A stretch of DNA of 64,000 bases, taken from Stutzerimonas stutzeri. GTDB taxonomy: Bacteria; Pseudomonadota; Gammaproteobacteria; Pseudomonadales; Pseudomonadaceae. The translations under genes and the position numbers were made by a program. The stretch lies in assembly GCF_000219605.1 (NCBI RefSeq), contig NC_015740.1, positions 1,426,001 to 1,490,000 of the forward strand. The letters are read 5' to 3'. Shown here piece after piece: positions 30,698-39,544 of the stretch (position 1 is its first letter; every line of letters starts with the position of its first letter). The notes beneath the pieces were generated by a model. The model was not told the origin of the DNA, did no database searches, and saw nothing but the letters and a program-made list of their open reading frames with translations.

Positions 30698-32835
30698 TCA
30701 GAGGCTGATCGAGATGCCGGCCTGCAGGGTGCGAGGCTCGCCCGGATAGGCCCAGGCGTTCCAGGCGCGTTCCTCGTAGTGCTTGTCGAACACGTTGTTC
30801 AGGTTCAGGTTCAGCCGCACGTTTTCGGTAAGCGGGTAATAGGCCAGCAGATCGACCAGGCCGTAGCCGTCCATGTCGAAGGTGTTGTTGCTGGTCTGCC
30901 CCTGGCGATCGCTGACGTACTTGAGCCCGACACCGAGGCCGAGGCCGGCCAGGGGGCCGCCGGCGAACTCGTAGGTATCCAGCAGGTTGAAGCTGTGGCG
31001 TGGCACGTTACCCAGGCGAGACCCGGACGGCATGCTGGCGCTGGTGCTTTTGGTGACTTCGGCGTCGACATAGGCATAGCCGCCGATCACACGCCACTGC
31101 GGGGTGATGTTGCCGGCCAGGTTGATATCGAAGCCGCGGCTGCGTACTTCGCCGGCGGCGACGCTGCGGGTGCTGTCCAGCGGATCGTTGGTCAGCACGT
31201 TCTCCTTGACGATATGAAACATCGCCGCGGTCAGGCTCAGGTCACGGTCGGCCATGTCGTACTTGATGCCGACCTCGTGAGCGACGCCTTTTTCCGGGTC
31301 GAAGGAATTACCCAGGCGGTCGGCGCCGCGGTTGGGCTTGAACGAGCGCGAGGTGTTGGCGAACACCGCCAGCTCGTCGGTGAGGTCGTAGATCAGCCCG
31401 AAGCGCGGGGTGACGGCGTTATGCGCCTGGTCCCAGTTCCCGTTGGGGTTGAGCTTGTCGTTATAGCGCTGCTCGAAGCGCTCGATGCGCGCGCCCAGTT
31501 GCGCCTTGAGGCGTTCGGTCAGGGCGATCTGGTCCTGGAGGAAGAAGGCGTAGGACTCGAGGTTCTCGCTGTCGTGGGTGGTGGTGCGGGTCAGCGCCGG
31601 CAGCGGCTGGCCGTGTACCGGGTTGTAGATATCTATGGGGTAGGCCCCAGCACCGGGCGAGCGGATGATCAGCGAGTTGTAGTTGAACTTGTCGTACTCC
31701 ACACCCACCAGCAGGGTATGGGCGAAGCCGGCGAGGTCGAAGTTGCCTTCGGCGTTGGCCTGGGCATTGACGTCGTTCCAGTTCAGCCAGCGTTCGTTGT
31801 AGTTGCGTCCGACCAAGCTGGTACCCGGCGACAGACCCATCGCATAGCTGTTGCTGTTGTTCTCCACGGCGCCGCCGTAGATCTCGCCATCGAGATACTG
31901 CACGCCGCCACGCAGCGTCCAGCTCTCATTGAGCAGATGCTCGATACGCAGCTGGGTGGTGGCGTTCTCGTTGGTCAGCTTGCCGGCAGCCTTTTCACCG
32001 AGGAAGTGGTCGCGCGGAAGCTTGCCCTGCTGGTTGGCGTAGCGGGTGACCCCGCGGTCGAGCGGGTGGCGATTATGCAGGTAGTCGCCTTCGAGGGTGA
32101 TGGCGGTGGCTTCGTTGAGCTGCCAGCGCAGCACGGGAGCGACGTTGTAGCGCTCGCTCTCGACGTCGTCGCGGAAGCTGTCGCCACCTTCGGCTACCAG
32201 GTTCAGGCGGTAGGTGAAGTCGGCCTGCTCGTCCAGCGCACCAGTGGTGTCCAGAGTGCCGCGACGCAAGCCTTCGCTGTTGACCTGGCTGCCCAGCACG
32301 GTGCGGCGCTCGGCCTGCGGCTGCTTGCTGACGATGTTGAAGGTGCCGCCCGGGTCGCTGCGGCCGTAGAGCATGGCGGCCGGGCCGCGCAGCACTTCGA
32401 TGCGTTCGATGGTGCTAGCGTCGGGCATGTTCGGGTAGCCACGGTTGACGGCGAAACCGTTGCGATAGAACTCCTGGCTGTTGAAGCCGCGAATCAGGAA
32501 TCGGTCAGGCCCTGCCCGCCGAAGTTGTTGCCGCGCTCCACGCCGCCGGCGTAGTCGAGCGCATCTTCCAGGCGCACCGCGCCGATGTCCTGTACCACCT
32601 GTGCCGGCACCACGCTGATCGATTGCGGCGTGTCATGAATGGCGGTGTCGGTCCGTGTCGCGCTGGCCGAGCGGGTGGCGCGATAGCCTTGTACTGGCCC
32701 GTCGGCGCGTTCGGCAGATGCGGTGACCTGCATTTCCTCGAGCGCCAGCGGCGTCGAGGGGGCGTCGTTGGCGTAGGCGGCGAGAGGGCTGGTGAGGGTC
32801 GGAACCGCAAGCATCGAGACGATAAGGCGCCGCAT
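30698..32835 (-). pseudogene. TonB-dependent siderophore receptor, frameshifted near 32500
   Basis: ATG 32835 follows AAGGAG and opens a signal peptide. The plug domain begins at LEEMQVTASAER and TPQSISVVPAQ (TonB-dependent receptor plug motif), continuing to GGQGLTD. There the frame stops at once (TDS-stop at 32494). Adding one T to make GAT-TTC restores the expected LIRGFNSQEFYRNGFAVNRGYPN. The second frame carries IERIEVLRGPAAMLYG, the barrel, and the C-terminal aromatic strand ending in LQAGISISL. The whole is about 710 residues, the usual length for ferrichrome/siderophore receptors. The ligand is unknown. A Fur-like site lies upstream. The loss is in a short T run, so a sequencing error should be considered. 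Confidence 0.87.
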
Positions 32836-32875
32836 CGGAAGCTCCTTGAAGGGGAGCGAGGGCGCGCATCCTAAT

Positions 32876-32894
32876 ATCAATAACAACTATTATC
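32876..32894. promoter_or_regulatory. Fur-box-like site upstream of the TonB receptor
   Basis: The 19-mer ATCAATAACAACTATTATC has the AT-rich inverted-repeat form of Fur sites (reverse: GATAATAGTTGTTATTGAT) and agrees with GATAATGATAATCATTATC at about 11 of 19 positions. It sits about 40 bp upstream of the receptor start, where iron repression would act. Confidence 0.5.
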
Positions 32895-33024
32895 AAACAG
32901 GATATGTTCTCATCTTCATGCGACGAAACCGCTGCGAGGCAACAGATGGCGTGCACCGCTCCGTGCAGGCTCCGCACGCGAAGTGTCAGCGTTGCGTCAG
33001 GACCGTTGGGGGCTGCCTGAATCG

Positions 33025-34575
33025 CTACGCGGCGGCGACCACAGCGCGGTCTCGGCCGGCTCGTTTCGCCTGGTAGAGTGCGGCGTCCGCGGCCTTGAAG
33101 GTGGCATCGGCGTTCGGGTAGTCGCCGCTAAAGGCAATGCCGACTGAGGCGGTAACCGGCGTTCCGGTCGGGCTTGTGGTTTGCCTCAGCCGTGTCAGCA
33201 GGCGTTCGGCGGCAACGCTGGCACCCGTGGCATCAGTCTCGGGTAGCAGCATCAGGAACTCCTCGCCACCCATACGACAGAGCACATCGGTGGGGCGCGA
33301 ACATTCACGCATCTCCGCCGCCAGGAAGCGAAGCACTTCGTCGCCGACATCATGGCCGTGCTGGTCGTTGACCTGCTTGAAATGATCGATGTCCAGTGCC
33401 AGCGCCGCATAGCCCTGATCGAGCAGTTCGAACTGCTTGAGGGCCAGCTCCAGGCCGCGACGATTGCGCAGACCGGTCAGCGGGTCGGTCATGGAGGCTG
33501 CCTCCAGTGCGCCCATCTTCTGTTGCAGCAGCGACACGCCGGTCAGCATCGCCACCTTCAGACGGGCAACTTCGAAGTACCAGGAGTTGACGGTAGAGAT
33601 GCGCTGCGCGGCCTCTGGTGCACCCCAGTGCTCGGCGGTATCGGCCAGCGCGCGGATTGGTGAGGAGATGAGTTTGGACAGCCACCAGAACACGGCGAGG
33701 GAAAGGATGGCGAACGGCACCGCGTTGAGCAGCGTCGCGCGTGCCAGCTGGGTGAGCTTGGCGGTAATGGCGGCCGTGGGACGCTGGGCGATGATGCCCC
33801 AGCCGGTGCTCTGGATGGGGGCGTAGCCCGCCAGCATGTCCACGCCACGGGTGTTGATCACCCGCTGGCTGCCTTCCTGGCCTTGCAGCACCTGCTGTAC
33901 GACAGGATTGCTCGATACATTCTGCCCGACCCGCTCGCCGTCTTCGTGGAACACCAGGTTGCCCTGGGTATCGACGACGTACAGGTACGAGCCGTCGCGG
34001 TAGTAATGGACGCCCAGCAGGCCATGCAGTGCGTTGCGTTCACGCAGGAACAGCGAGGCGCTGATGAAGCCTCGATAGCTGCCGTCGGCGCCAAAGATCG
34101 GATGGGATATCGCGATCAGGTAGATGCCGTCCGTGGCGGTGTACGGGTCGGTAATCAGCGGGGCGCGTTCAGTCAGCGCGCGGGTCGCACCGACGCTGTT
34201 GACCTTCATTCCCACTTTCAAGCTGCTTCCCGGCGAGGCGGAGAGAATCTCCCCGGCGGCGCTGACGATGATGGCTCGACTGAACTGGTCGCTCTTGAGC
34301 TTGAGCCGCTTCGTCTCACTATCGCGGGCCTCGGGATCGTCGAAGCGGGTCGACAGCGTTTCGGCTGCGAAGGCCAGTTCACGGCGGCTGTTCACGAAGA
34401 ACTGATCGGTCGTGTCGGCCAGCTTGCGGGCATAGGCCCGGTTGGCCTCCAGTGTCTGATCGAACAGCTGGTCGCGCTGGGAACTGTAGCCAGCGAAGAA
34501 GCTGTTGGCGAAGGTCAGCAGGCCTGCCACCAGTGCCAGCAGCAGCGTGAGTTTCTGTAGATCCAGCCGGGACAT
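33025..34575 (-). CDS. Membrane diguanylate cyclase with periplasmic Cache-type sensor
   Basis: A 516-residue protein started at ATG 34575 (GGAAG upstream; the frame extends further without homology). One N-terminal membrane helix (LTLLLALVAGLLTFANSFF) and one near residue 290 (AVPFAILSLAVFWWLSKLIS) flank a periplasmic dCache-like domain (residues 40-280). A HAMP-like stretch precedes the GGDEF domain. The catalytic signature is MGGEEFLML, preceded by DIDHFKQVNDQHGHDVGD, so it should make cyclic di-GMP from GTP. No EAL domain is present. An RxxD inhibitory site is not evident. The signal sensed is not known. Confidence 0.9.
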   Translation of the reverse strand: MSRLDLQKLTLLLALVAGLLTFANSFFAGYSSQRDQLFDQTLEANRAYARKLADTTDQFFVNSRRELAFAAETLSTRFDDPEARDSETKRLKLKSDQFSRAIIVSAAGEILSASPGSSLKVGMKVNSVGATRALTERAPLITDPYTATDGIYLIAISHPIFGADGSYRGFISASLFLRERNALHGLLGVHYYRDGSYLYVVDTQGNLVFHEDGERVGQNVSSNPVVQQVLQGQEGSQRVINTRGVDMLAGYAPIQSTGWGIIAQRPTAAITAKLTQLARATLLNAVPFAILSLAVFWWLSKLISSPIRALADTAEHWGAPEAAQRISTVNSWYFEVARLKVAMLTGVSLLQQKMGALEAASMTDPLTGLRNRRGLELALKQFELLDQGYAALALDIDHFKQVNDQHGHDVGDEVLRFLAAEMRECSRPTDVLCRMGGEEFLMLLPETDATGASVAAERLLTRLRQTTSPTGTPVTASVGIAFSGDYPNADATFKAADAALYQAKRAGRDRAVVAAA

Positions 34576-34710
34576 GAAGCTTCCATTCCGGGTCGTGCTT
34601 GGCGTCGTCGCCAATGAAGGGTTTGGTAAGACTTCGTGCCGAGAGGAAGCCACTGGCCAGCAATGATACATGACTGTTGCGTCTGACACGGGGTCGGCCA
34701 GCCAGCTGGC

Positions 34711-34948
34711 GTTGCTGCATGCGCATGGGCTCGGCGCCAGCGGGCTAGATGTGCTGGAGCAGCTGCGCCGTCGGGCGTCCTGCGTCAGCGCTGGTGACGA
34801 GCAGGTCGCATCGGCGGCTCAGCCCCGGCACCGACGGCTATCCGCTCAAGCCATTCAACCTGTGCGAACTGAGCGTTCGCATCGAGGCGGTGTTGCGGCG
34901 GGAGACTTGCGAATGCGCGACGCAAACGGCACCGACGCCCGTCGGTGA
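34711..34948 (+). pseudogene. Response-regulator receiver domain remnant
   Basis: Two frames together retain parts of an OmpR-type receiver domain: GASGLDVLEQLRRR in one, then ALVTSRSHRR...GTDGYPLKPFNLCELSVRIEAVLRR in the other. The conserved lysine (LKPF) and helix-five pattern are recognisable. Deletions shorten the middle and the N-terminal part with the phosphorylated Asp is absent. The DNA-binding domain is gone. It is an old fossil and not an expressed gene. Confidence 0.65.
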
Positions 34949-34952
34949 ATCA

Positions 34953-35933
34953 TCAGAGAGCAGTGGACAGGGTGATCGAGCCGAACTGGTCATGCTCCTT
35001 CTGCCCCTGGAATTCGCGACTGCGCCAGACGCTGGCGAACGCCAGCTGCCAGCGACTCCAGGTCAGCGCCACGCCGAGCTTGGCGTCGCCGACCCATTCG
35101 CGGCGGTCCACCGAGTGGCTGTCCTCGAACGTGTTGCCGTCCAGCAGCATGTTGTGGGCCATATAGCGACCCTCGAGATCGGCAAAGCCGTACCAGGCGA
35201 AGTCGCCGCCCGGGCGGAAGAGCTGGCTGCCGCTCTGGGCCGGCGTGACCGCCGGGATGCTGAAGCTGCGTTGCAGGTTCTGCCCCAGGCGCAAACCGAG
35301 CCCGGCCGAGCCATAGCGGTAGAGGTTGCCGAGGGCGAAGCCGAGGCTGGGGCCGTATTCCAGCTCAAGCCCGGCGAAGCGTTGCTGCAGCCACCAGCGA
35401 TGCTGATAGCCCAGATTGACGAAGGCTTCGTTCTCCAACTGATTGTTCCAGCCGTTGGGCTCGTCACTGCTGGTGACCTTGTGTACGGCGCGTTGCAGCC
35501 GCTTGCCGCCGGCGGCAGGACCGACCATGCCGACATCCAGATGCAGCCCCTGGGCCGCGCGCCAGCCATCGTGCTGAGTATCGGAAAACATCGACATCCC
35601 GGCGAACAGCAGGCCGGCATAGGGGCGGTCGTTCTCGATCAGACTTTCGGTTTCGATCTCCTTCGGCGTGTAGATCTGATGGCCGAAGCGGTAGGCGACG
35701 TTGTCGAGGTTGCTCCCCGACCAGCCCGGCAACAGGTCGGCGAAGCGTCGGGTCCAGTTCTGCTCATCCGGCGCGAAGCCCCAGATGACTTCCACGCCGT
35801 TGGTGTAATGACCATCGCTGCCAGTGGCAATGATGTCGTTTTCCACCTTGAGGGAGAGGATGTCGGCGTGGCCAAGGGCGGGCACGAGCGATGCGGCGAG
35901 CAGGCACAGGCACAGCAAAGAACGAGCATGCAT
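34953..35933 (-). CDS. lpxR: Lipid A 3'-O-deacylase family protein (LpxR)
   Basis: A 326-residue outer-membrane protein with signal peptide (ending GHA-DIL). The family motif VENDIIATGSDGHYTNGVEVIWG opens the mature chain, with Asn and Asp of END as catalytic-type residues. ENDRPYAGLLFAG and GLHLDVGMVGPAAGGKRLQRAVH follow, and the rest alternates as beta strands ending with a hydrophobic C-terminus. LpxR removes the 3' acyloxyacyl chain of lipid A in the outer leaflet, altering immune recognition. AGGAG lies eight bases before the ATG. Activity in this organism is inferred. Confidence 0.9.
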   Translation of the reverse strand: MHARSLLCLCLLAASLVPALGHADILSLKVENDIIATGSDGHYTNGVEVIWGFAPDEQNWTRRFADLLPGWSGSNLDNVAYRFGHQIYTPKEIETESLIENDRPYAGLLFAGMSMFSDTQHDGWRAAQGLHLDVGMVGPAAGGKRLQRAVHKVTSSDEPNGWNNQLENEAFVNLGYQHRWWLQQRFAGLELEYGPSLGFALGNLYRYGSAGLGLRLGQNLQRSFSIPAVTPAQSGSQLFRPGGDFAWYGFADLEGRYMAHNMLLDGNTFEDSHSVDRREWVGDAKLGVALTWSRWQLAFASVWRSREFQGQKEHDQFGSITLSTAL

Positions 35934-36130
35934 GATCTGACTCCTGGCTTACATTCTTGTTTGTATGTCTTGTCTCGGACCGTATTCCTTTCCGCCGGTT
36001 CGCTTGTGCGAATGGCTGGACTTGATGGGGCGGCGGAGGGGGAACGCAGGTCCGTACCGACGGATGGCGCAGCAACTGCCGGCCGATCTGCTGCGTTCAG
36101 GTTAGTGCATGACTTCACGTAGCGAAAACG

Positions 36131-36176
36131 CCGATTGGCGGACAGAAATCGGATTTCTGCCCGCCAATCGGTTTTT
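36131..36176 (+). terminator. Strong hairpin with T-run and no upstream plus-strand gene
   Basis: CCGATTGGCGG (36131-36141) pairs with CCGCCAATCGG (36161-36171), and CAGAAAT (36143-36149) with ATTTCTG (36153-36159), separated by one mismatch and a three-base loop. Five T follow on the plus strand, which is the terminator orientation. On the minus strand the stem is followed only by CGTTTT, so it could also serve the small gene 36197-36430. Confidence 0.75.
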
Positions 36177-36196
36177 GCAGGTATGCCCTGGGGTGT

Positions 36197-36430
36197 TCAG
36201 CGAGCGCTGCTCAAACCTGCGCTGCCGGGCGGCTGCCGTACGATGCGTGGTCGCGAAGCCGAAGGTTCGCTCTTGCGCTGCAGGTGCCGGATCGTGCGTT
36301 TGAGACGCTGCACCTTGTCCTCCAGTTGGAAGACCTTGCGGTTGTTGTAGAACATGCCCAGCACGAACCCCACCGAAGTGAAGACCAGGCCATAGATGAG
36401 TGCGGCTTCATAGAGATAGCTGGAAAACAT
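36197..36430 (-). CDS. Small membrane protein with coiled coil (77 aa)
   Basis: Starts at ATG 36430, with AGAGGA upstream. One membrane helix (ALIYGLVFTSVGFVLGMFY, residues 9-27) is followed by a short coiled coil (KVFQLEDKVQRLKRTIRHLQRK) and a basic tail. The form recalls YhcB-like and other small inner-membrane proteins but no family is recognised. It is divergent from the YihY gene, with about 210 bp between. Confidence 0.65.
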   Translation of the reverse strand: MFSSYLYEAALIYGLVFTSVGFVLGMFYNNRKVFQLEDKVQRLKRTIRHLQRKSEPSASRPRIVRQPPGSAGLSSAR

Positions 36431-36642
36431 CCTGTCGTCCTCTGCGTGTAATGACGGCCTCGCTCGTCGAGCGACTCGGCCCAGAAGGTCTGATGCCAAT
36501 CTGCCCTTATGTGACCGAGCGCACATTGAAAACGTTCCCGCTGATGGCTACTCCTTTGGCCCCCGGGCATCGCAGCGAACTCTCCGGCAGTGCGGTCGTC
36601 CCATTTTTAGACCGCAACACTTCACTGACCGGGGAATCTTCA

Positions 36643-37518
36643 ATGGCCATGCTGGACACCCGCGGCGTCGGGGCTTTTACCTTGCTCAAGCGCACTCTCA
36701 AGGAATTCAGCAGCGACGACATGTCGACCTACGCCTCGGCGCTGGCCTATCGGGGGCTGTTCGCCATGTTCCCGTTCCTGGTCTTTCTCATCGCCTTGCT
36801 GGGCTTTCTCGACCTGCAGAATTTTTTCGACTGGCTGCGCATGCAAGCGGAGCTGGCGCTGCCGCCGGTGGCAATGGAGCAGATCAATCCGGTCATCGAC
36901 CAGTTGCAGGAACAGCAGGCCGGCTTGCTGTCGTTCGGTATTCTGGTGGCGTTGTGGACGGCATCCATCGGCTTTCGCTCGCTGATGAATGCGCTTAACA
37001 AGGCTTACGACGTGGAAGAGGGAAGACCCACCTGGAAGCTGATCATTCTGGCGCTGGCCTACACGGCCGGTGTCGCTGTGCTGCTGCTGTTCACCGCGGG
37101 GCTGATGGTGATCGGCCCCCAGGCCATGGAATGGCTGGCCGGGCAGGTGGGCATGCGCGAGCTGGTGGTGGTGCTCTGGACCTGGCTGCGCTGGCCGGTG
37201 ATCGTGCTGATGCTGATGCTGGTGGTCGCGCTGCTCTACTACGTGGCGCCGGACGTGGAGCAGGAGTTCCGTTTCATTACACCCGGCTCGGTGCTGGCCG
37301 TGCTGGTGTGGATTCTGGCTTCGGTCGCCTTTGGCGTCTATGTGCAGAACTTCGCCGACTACAACGCGACCTACGGCAGCATCGGCGCGATCATCGTGCT
37401 GCTGCTATACCTCTACATATCGGCCGCGGTTCTGCTGTTCGGCGCCGAGCTCAACGCAGTCATCGAGCACGCCTCGGTGGAGGGCAAGGATCCGGGCGAC
37501 AAGCAGATGGATGGCTGA
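36643..37518 (+). CDS. YihY/virulence factor BrkB family inner-membrane protein
   Basis: A 291-residue protein started at ATG 36643 (GGGGAA upstream; ATG 36649 also possible). Six membrane segments are visible, beginning ALAYRGLFAMFPFLVFLIALLGF. Family features include DDMSTYASALAYR, SIGFRSLMNALNKAYDVEE, and the end YNATYGSIGAIIVLLLYLYISAAVLLFGAELNAVIEH. The family was once called RNase BN but is a membrane protein of unclear function. It lies about 160 bp upstream of the glycosyltransferase operon; a joint transcript is possible. Confidence 0.9.
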   Translation: MAMLDTRGVGAFTLLKRTLKEFSSDDMSTYASALAYRGLFAMFPFLVFLIALLGFLDLQNFFDWLRMQAELALPPVAMEQINPVIDQLQEQQAGLLSFGILVALWTASIGFRSLMNALNKAYDVEEGRPTWKLIILALAYTAGVAVLLLFTAGLMVIGPQAMEWLAGQVGMRELVVVLWTWLRWPVIVLMLMLVVALLYYVAPDVEQEFRFITPGSVLAVLVWILASVAFGVYVQNFADYNATYGSIGAIIVLLLYLYISAAVLLFGAELNAVIEHASVEGKDPGDKQMDG

Positions 37519-37674
37519 GCCGCCGTCCGGCGCTCCGCTGCGAACGACCCTTCTACGTGACGGTCATTTATTTCATTACAGAATTATTCCGCAGGGATTG
37601 CGGAGCGGGCCGTCGAAGCGTCGGCCTGTCCGGCGAAGACCGGGTTCTGCAACGGGACCGAACGGAGAAGTACC

Positions 37675-38790
37675 TTGCATATCGCGGACATGACCATGTT
37701 CTACGCACCTGCCAGCGGTGGCGTGCGCACCTACCTAGAGGCCAAGCATCGCCGGTTGCAGCTTTACTCGGGCGTGCGTCACAGCATCCTGGTACCGGGC
37801 GGTGATTACAGCCACAACGACGGGCTTTACCAGGTTCCAGCGCCCATCCTGCCGTTTGGCAAGGGCTACCGTTTTCCCATTCGGCGTGCGCCCTGGCGCA
37901 ACCTGCTGCGCTCACTGCGCCCGGATCTGATCGAGGTGGGCGACCCCTACATGACGGCCTGGGCCGCGCTGGACGCCGGGCGCCGGCTGAACGTGCCGGT
38001 GATCGGCTTCTACCATTCCGACCTGCCGCTGCTGGTCAGCAATCGTATCGGCAGCTGGTTGGGCACCAATCTCAATGGCTACGTGTCGCGTCTGTATGGC
38101 AGTTTCGATCGTGTGCTGGCGCCCAGCGAGGTGATGGCGGACAAGCTGATCCATCTCGGGGTGAAGAATGTGTTCGTGCAGCCGTTGGGCGTCGACCTGG
38201 ACACCTTCTGCCCCCAGCGTCGCGACCCGGAGGTGCGCCGGGAGCTAGGCCTGGCGGACGACACGCGGCTGATGATCTTCGCCGGGCGCGGCTCGCGGGA
38301 GAAGAACCTGCATATCCTGCTGGAGACTGCGCGCCAGCTGGGCAAACCGTATCACTTGCTGCTGGTTGGCTCGAGCATGCCGCAACGGGTGCCGGACAAT
38401 GTCACGGTGATCGATCGCTTCTGCCCAGCCAGTGAGGTGGCGCGCTTCATGGCCAGCAGCGATGTGCTGCTGCACGCCGGCAATCAGGAAACCTTCGGCC
38501 TGGTGGCGCTGGAAGCCATGGCGTGCGGTATCCCGGTAGTCGCGGCGCGGGCGGGTGCATTGCCAGAACTGGTGCCGTTCTACAGCGGGCGCCTGTGTCG
38601 GCCGCTGGATGCCAGGGCGATGGCGCATACCGTACGCGAGCTGTTCGAAGATGATCCGCGCCTGCTCGGGCAACAGGCCCGCCAGCATGTCGAGGCGCAC
38701 CATGCCTGGGATGCGGTGGTAGCCGGCCTGCTCGCGCATTACCACGCCGTACTGGGCACGGCAGAGCTGCCGGTGGCGGTACATGGCTGA
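37675..38790 (+). CDS. GT4 family glycosyltransferase, first gene of a membrane-glycolipid-like operon
   Basis: A 371-residue GT-B enzyme. The start is TTG 37675, with GGAGAAG just before and the family beginning HIADMTMFYAPASGGVRTYL. The donor-binding C-terminal half contains RLMIFAGRGSREKNLHILLETA and the EX7E motif ETFGLVALEAMACGIPVV. Related proteins transfer glucose or mannose to lipids. Its stop overlaps the next start by eight bases, and a flippase-like protein follows, so a lipid-linked sugar product is suggested. Acceptor and sugar are unknown. Confidence 0.85.
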   Translation: MHIADMTMFYAPASGGVRTYLEAKHRRLQLYSGVRHSILVPGGDYSHNDGLYQVPAPILPFGKGYRFPIRRAPWRNLLRSLRPDLIEVGDPYMTAWAALDAGRRLNVPVIGFYHSDLPLLVSNRIGSWLGTNLNGYVSRLYGSFDRVLAPSEVMADKLIHLGVKNVFVQPLGVDLDTFCPQRRDPEVRRELGLADDTRLMIFAGRGSREKNLHILLETARQLGKPYHLLLVGSSMPQRVPDNVTVIDRFCPASEVARFMASSDVLLHAGNQETFGLVALEAMACGIPVVAARAGALPELVPFYSGRLCRPLDARAMAHTVRELFEDDPRLLGQQARQHVEAHHAWDAVVAGLLAHYHAVLGTAELPVAVHG

Positions 38791-39544
38791 GCGCGCCCTG
38801 ACCCTGGTGTTGCACGACGTCGCGGCAGAAACCTGGCCCGACTACCGTCCCTTCGTCGAGGCGGTGGATGCCATCGGTGGGGTGCCGATCACCTGGCTGG
38901 TGGTACCGGATTTCCATCGGCGCAACCCCCTCGACCAGCAGCCGGAGTTTCGCCGCGTGCTGGATGCGCGCGTGCAGCGCGGCGACGAACTGGTGTTGCA
39001 CGGTTGCTACCATGCCGACCTCGAACCTGCTCCGAAAACGCCGCGGGACTGGTTCATGCGTCGGGTATACACCCATGAAGGCGAGTTCTACGGGCTGGAC
39101 GAAAACGCCGCTGGCGAACGCCTGCGGCATGGGATGGCACTGTTCCAGCGCTATCAATGGCCATTGCATGGTTTCGTTGCTCCCGCCTGGTTGATGGGCG
39201 AGGGCACCCGGCGCGTGCTGGCCGGCAGCGGCTTGGTCTATACCAGCGACCCCCGGCATTTCTATCTGTTGCCCGCGTTCACGCCCATTGCCGCGCCCGG
39301 CCTGGTCTGGAGTGCCCGTAGCGCCTGGCGGCGCGGTGCGTCCTGGCTGGTCAGCGAGCGGCAGCTGCGGCGCAGCCAGGCGGCGCCATTGCTGCGCCTC
39401 GGCCTGCATCCCGTGGATATGCGTCACGAGTTTTCCCGTCGCTACTGGCTCGATGTGCTGATGCGGCTATTGCATCAGGGGCGCCGACCGATGACGAAGA
39501 TCGCTTGGCTGGACCGCTACCGTTCCACGAGCACCGCCGCATGA
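38783..39544 (+). CDS. DUF2334 polysaccharide-deacetylase-like protein
   Basis: A 253-residue protein overlapping the glycosyltransferase end. It begins ALTLVLHDVAAETWPDYRPF, where the HDV triplet matches the metal-binding Asp strand of NodB-like deacetylases. HGCYHADLE supplies the second histidine motif. FVAPAWLMGEGTRRVLAGSG and the ending helix follow the DUF2334 pattern. No signal peptide is present, so it works in the cytoplasm or at the inner membrane face. Its partner genes suggest removal of an acyl group from a glycosyl lipid, unproven. Confidence 0.8.
   Translation: MAERALTLVLHDVAAETWPDYRPFVEAVDAIGGVPITWLVVPDFHRRNPLDQQPEFRRVLDARVQRGDELVLHGCYHADLEPAPKTPRDWFMRRVYTHEGEFYGLDENAAGERLRHGMALFQRYQWPLHGFVAPAWLMGEGTRRVLAGSGLVYTSDPRHFYLLPAFTPIAAPGLVWSARSAWRRGASWLVSERQLRRSQAAPLLRLGLHPVDMRHEFSRRYWLDVLMRLLHQGRRPMTKIAWLDRYRSTSTAA

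Noticed and set aside
34953..36122. Long plus-strand frame opposite lpxR
   Set aside because: It is antisense to lpxR, and its residues are the complement of a well-supported gene; only the RR fragment before 34948 has homology.
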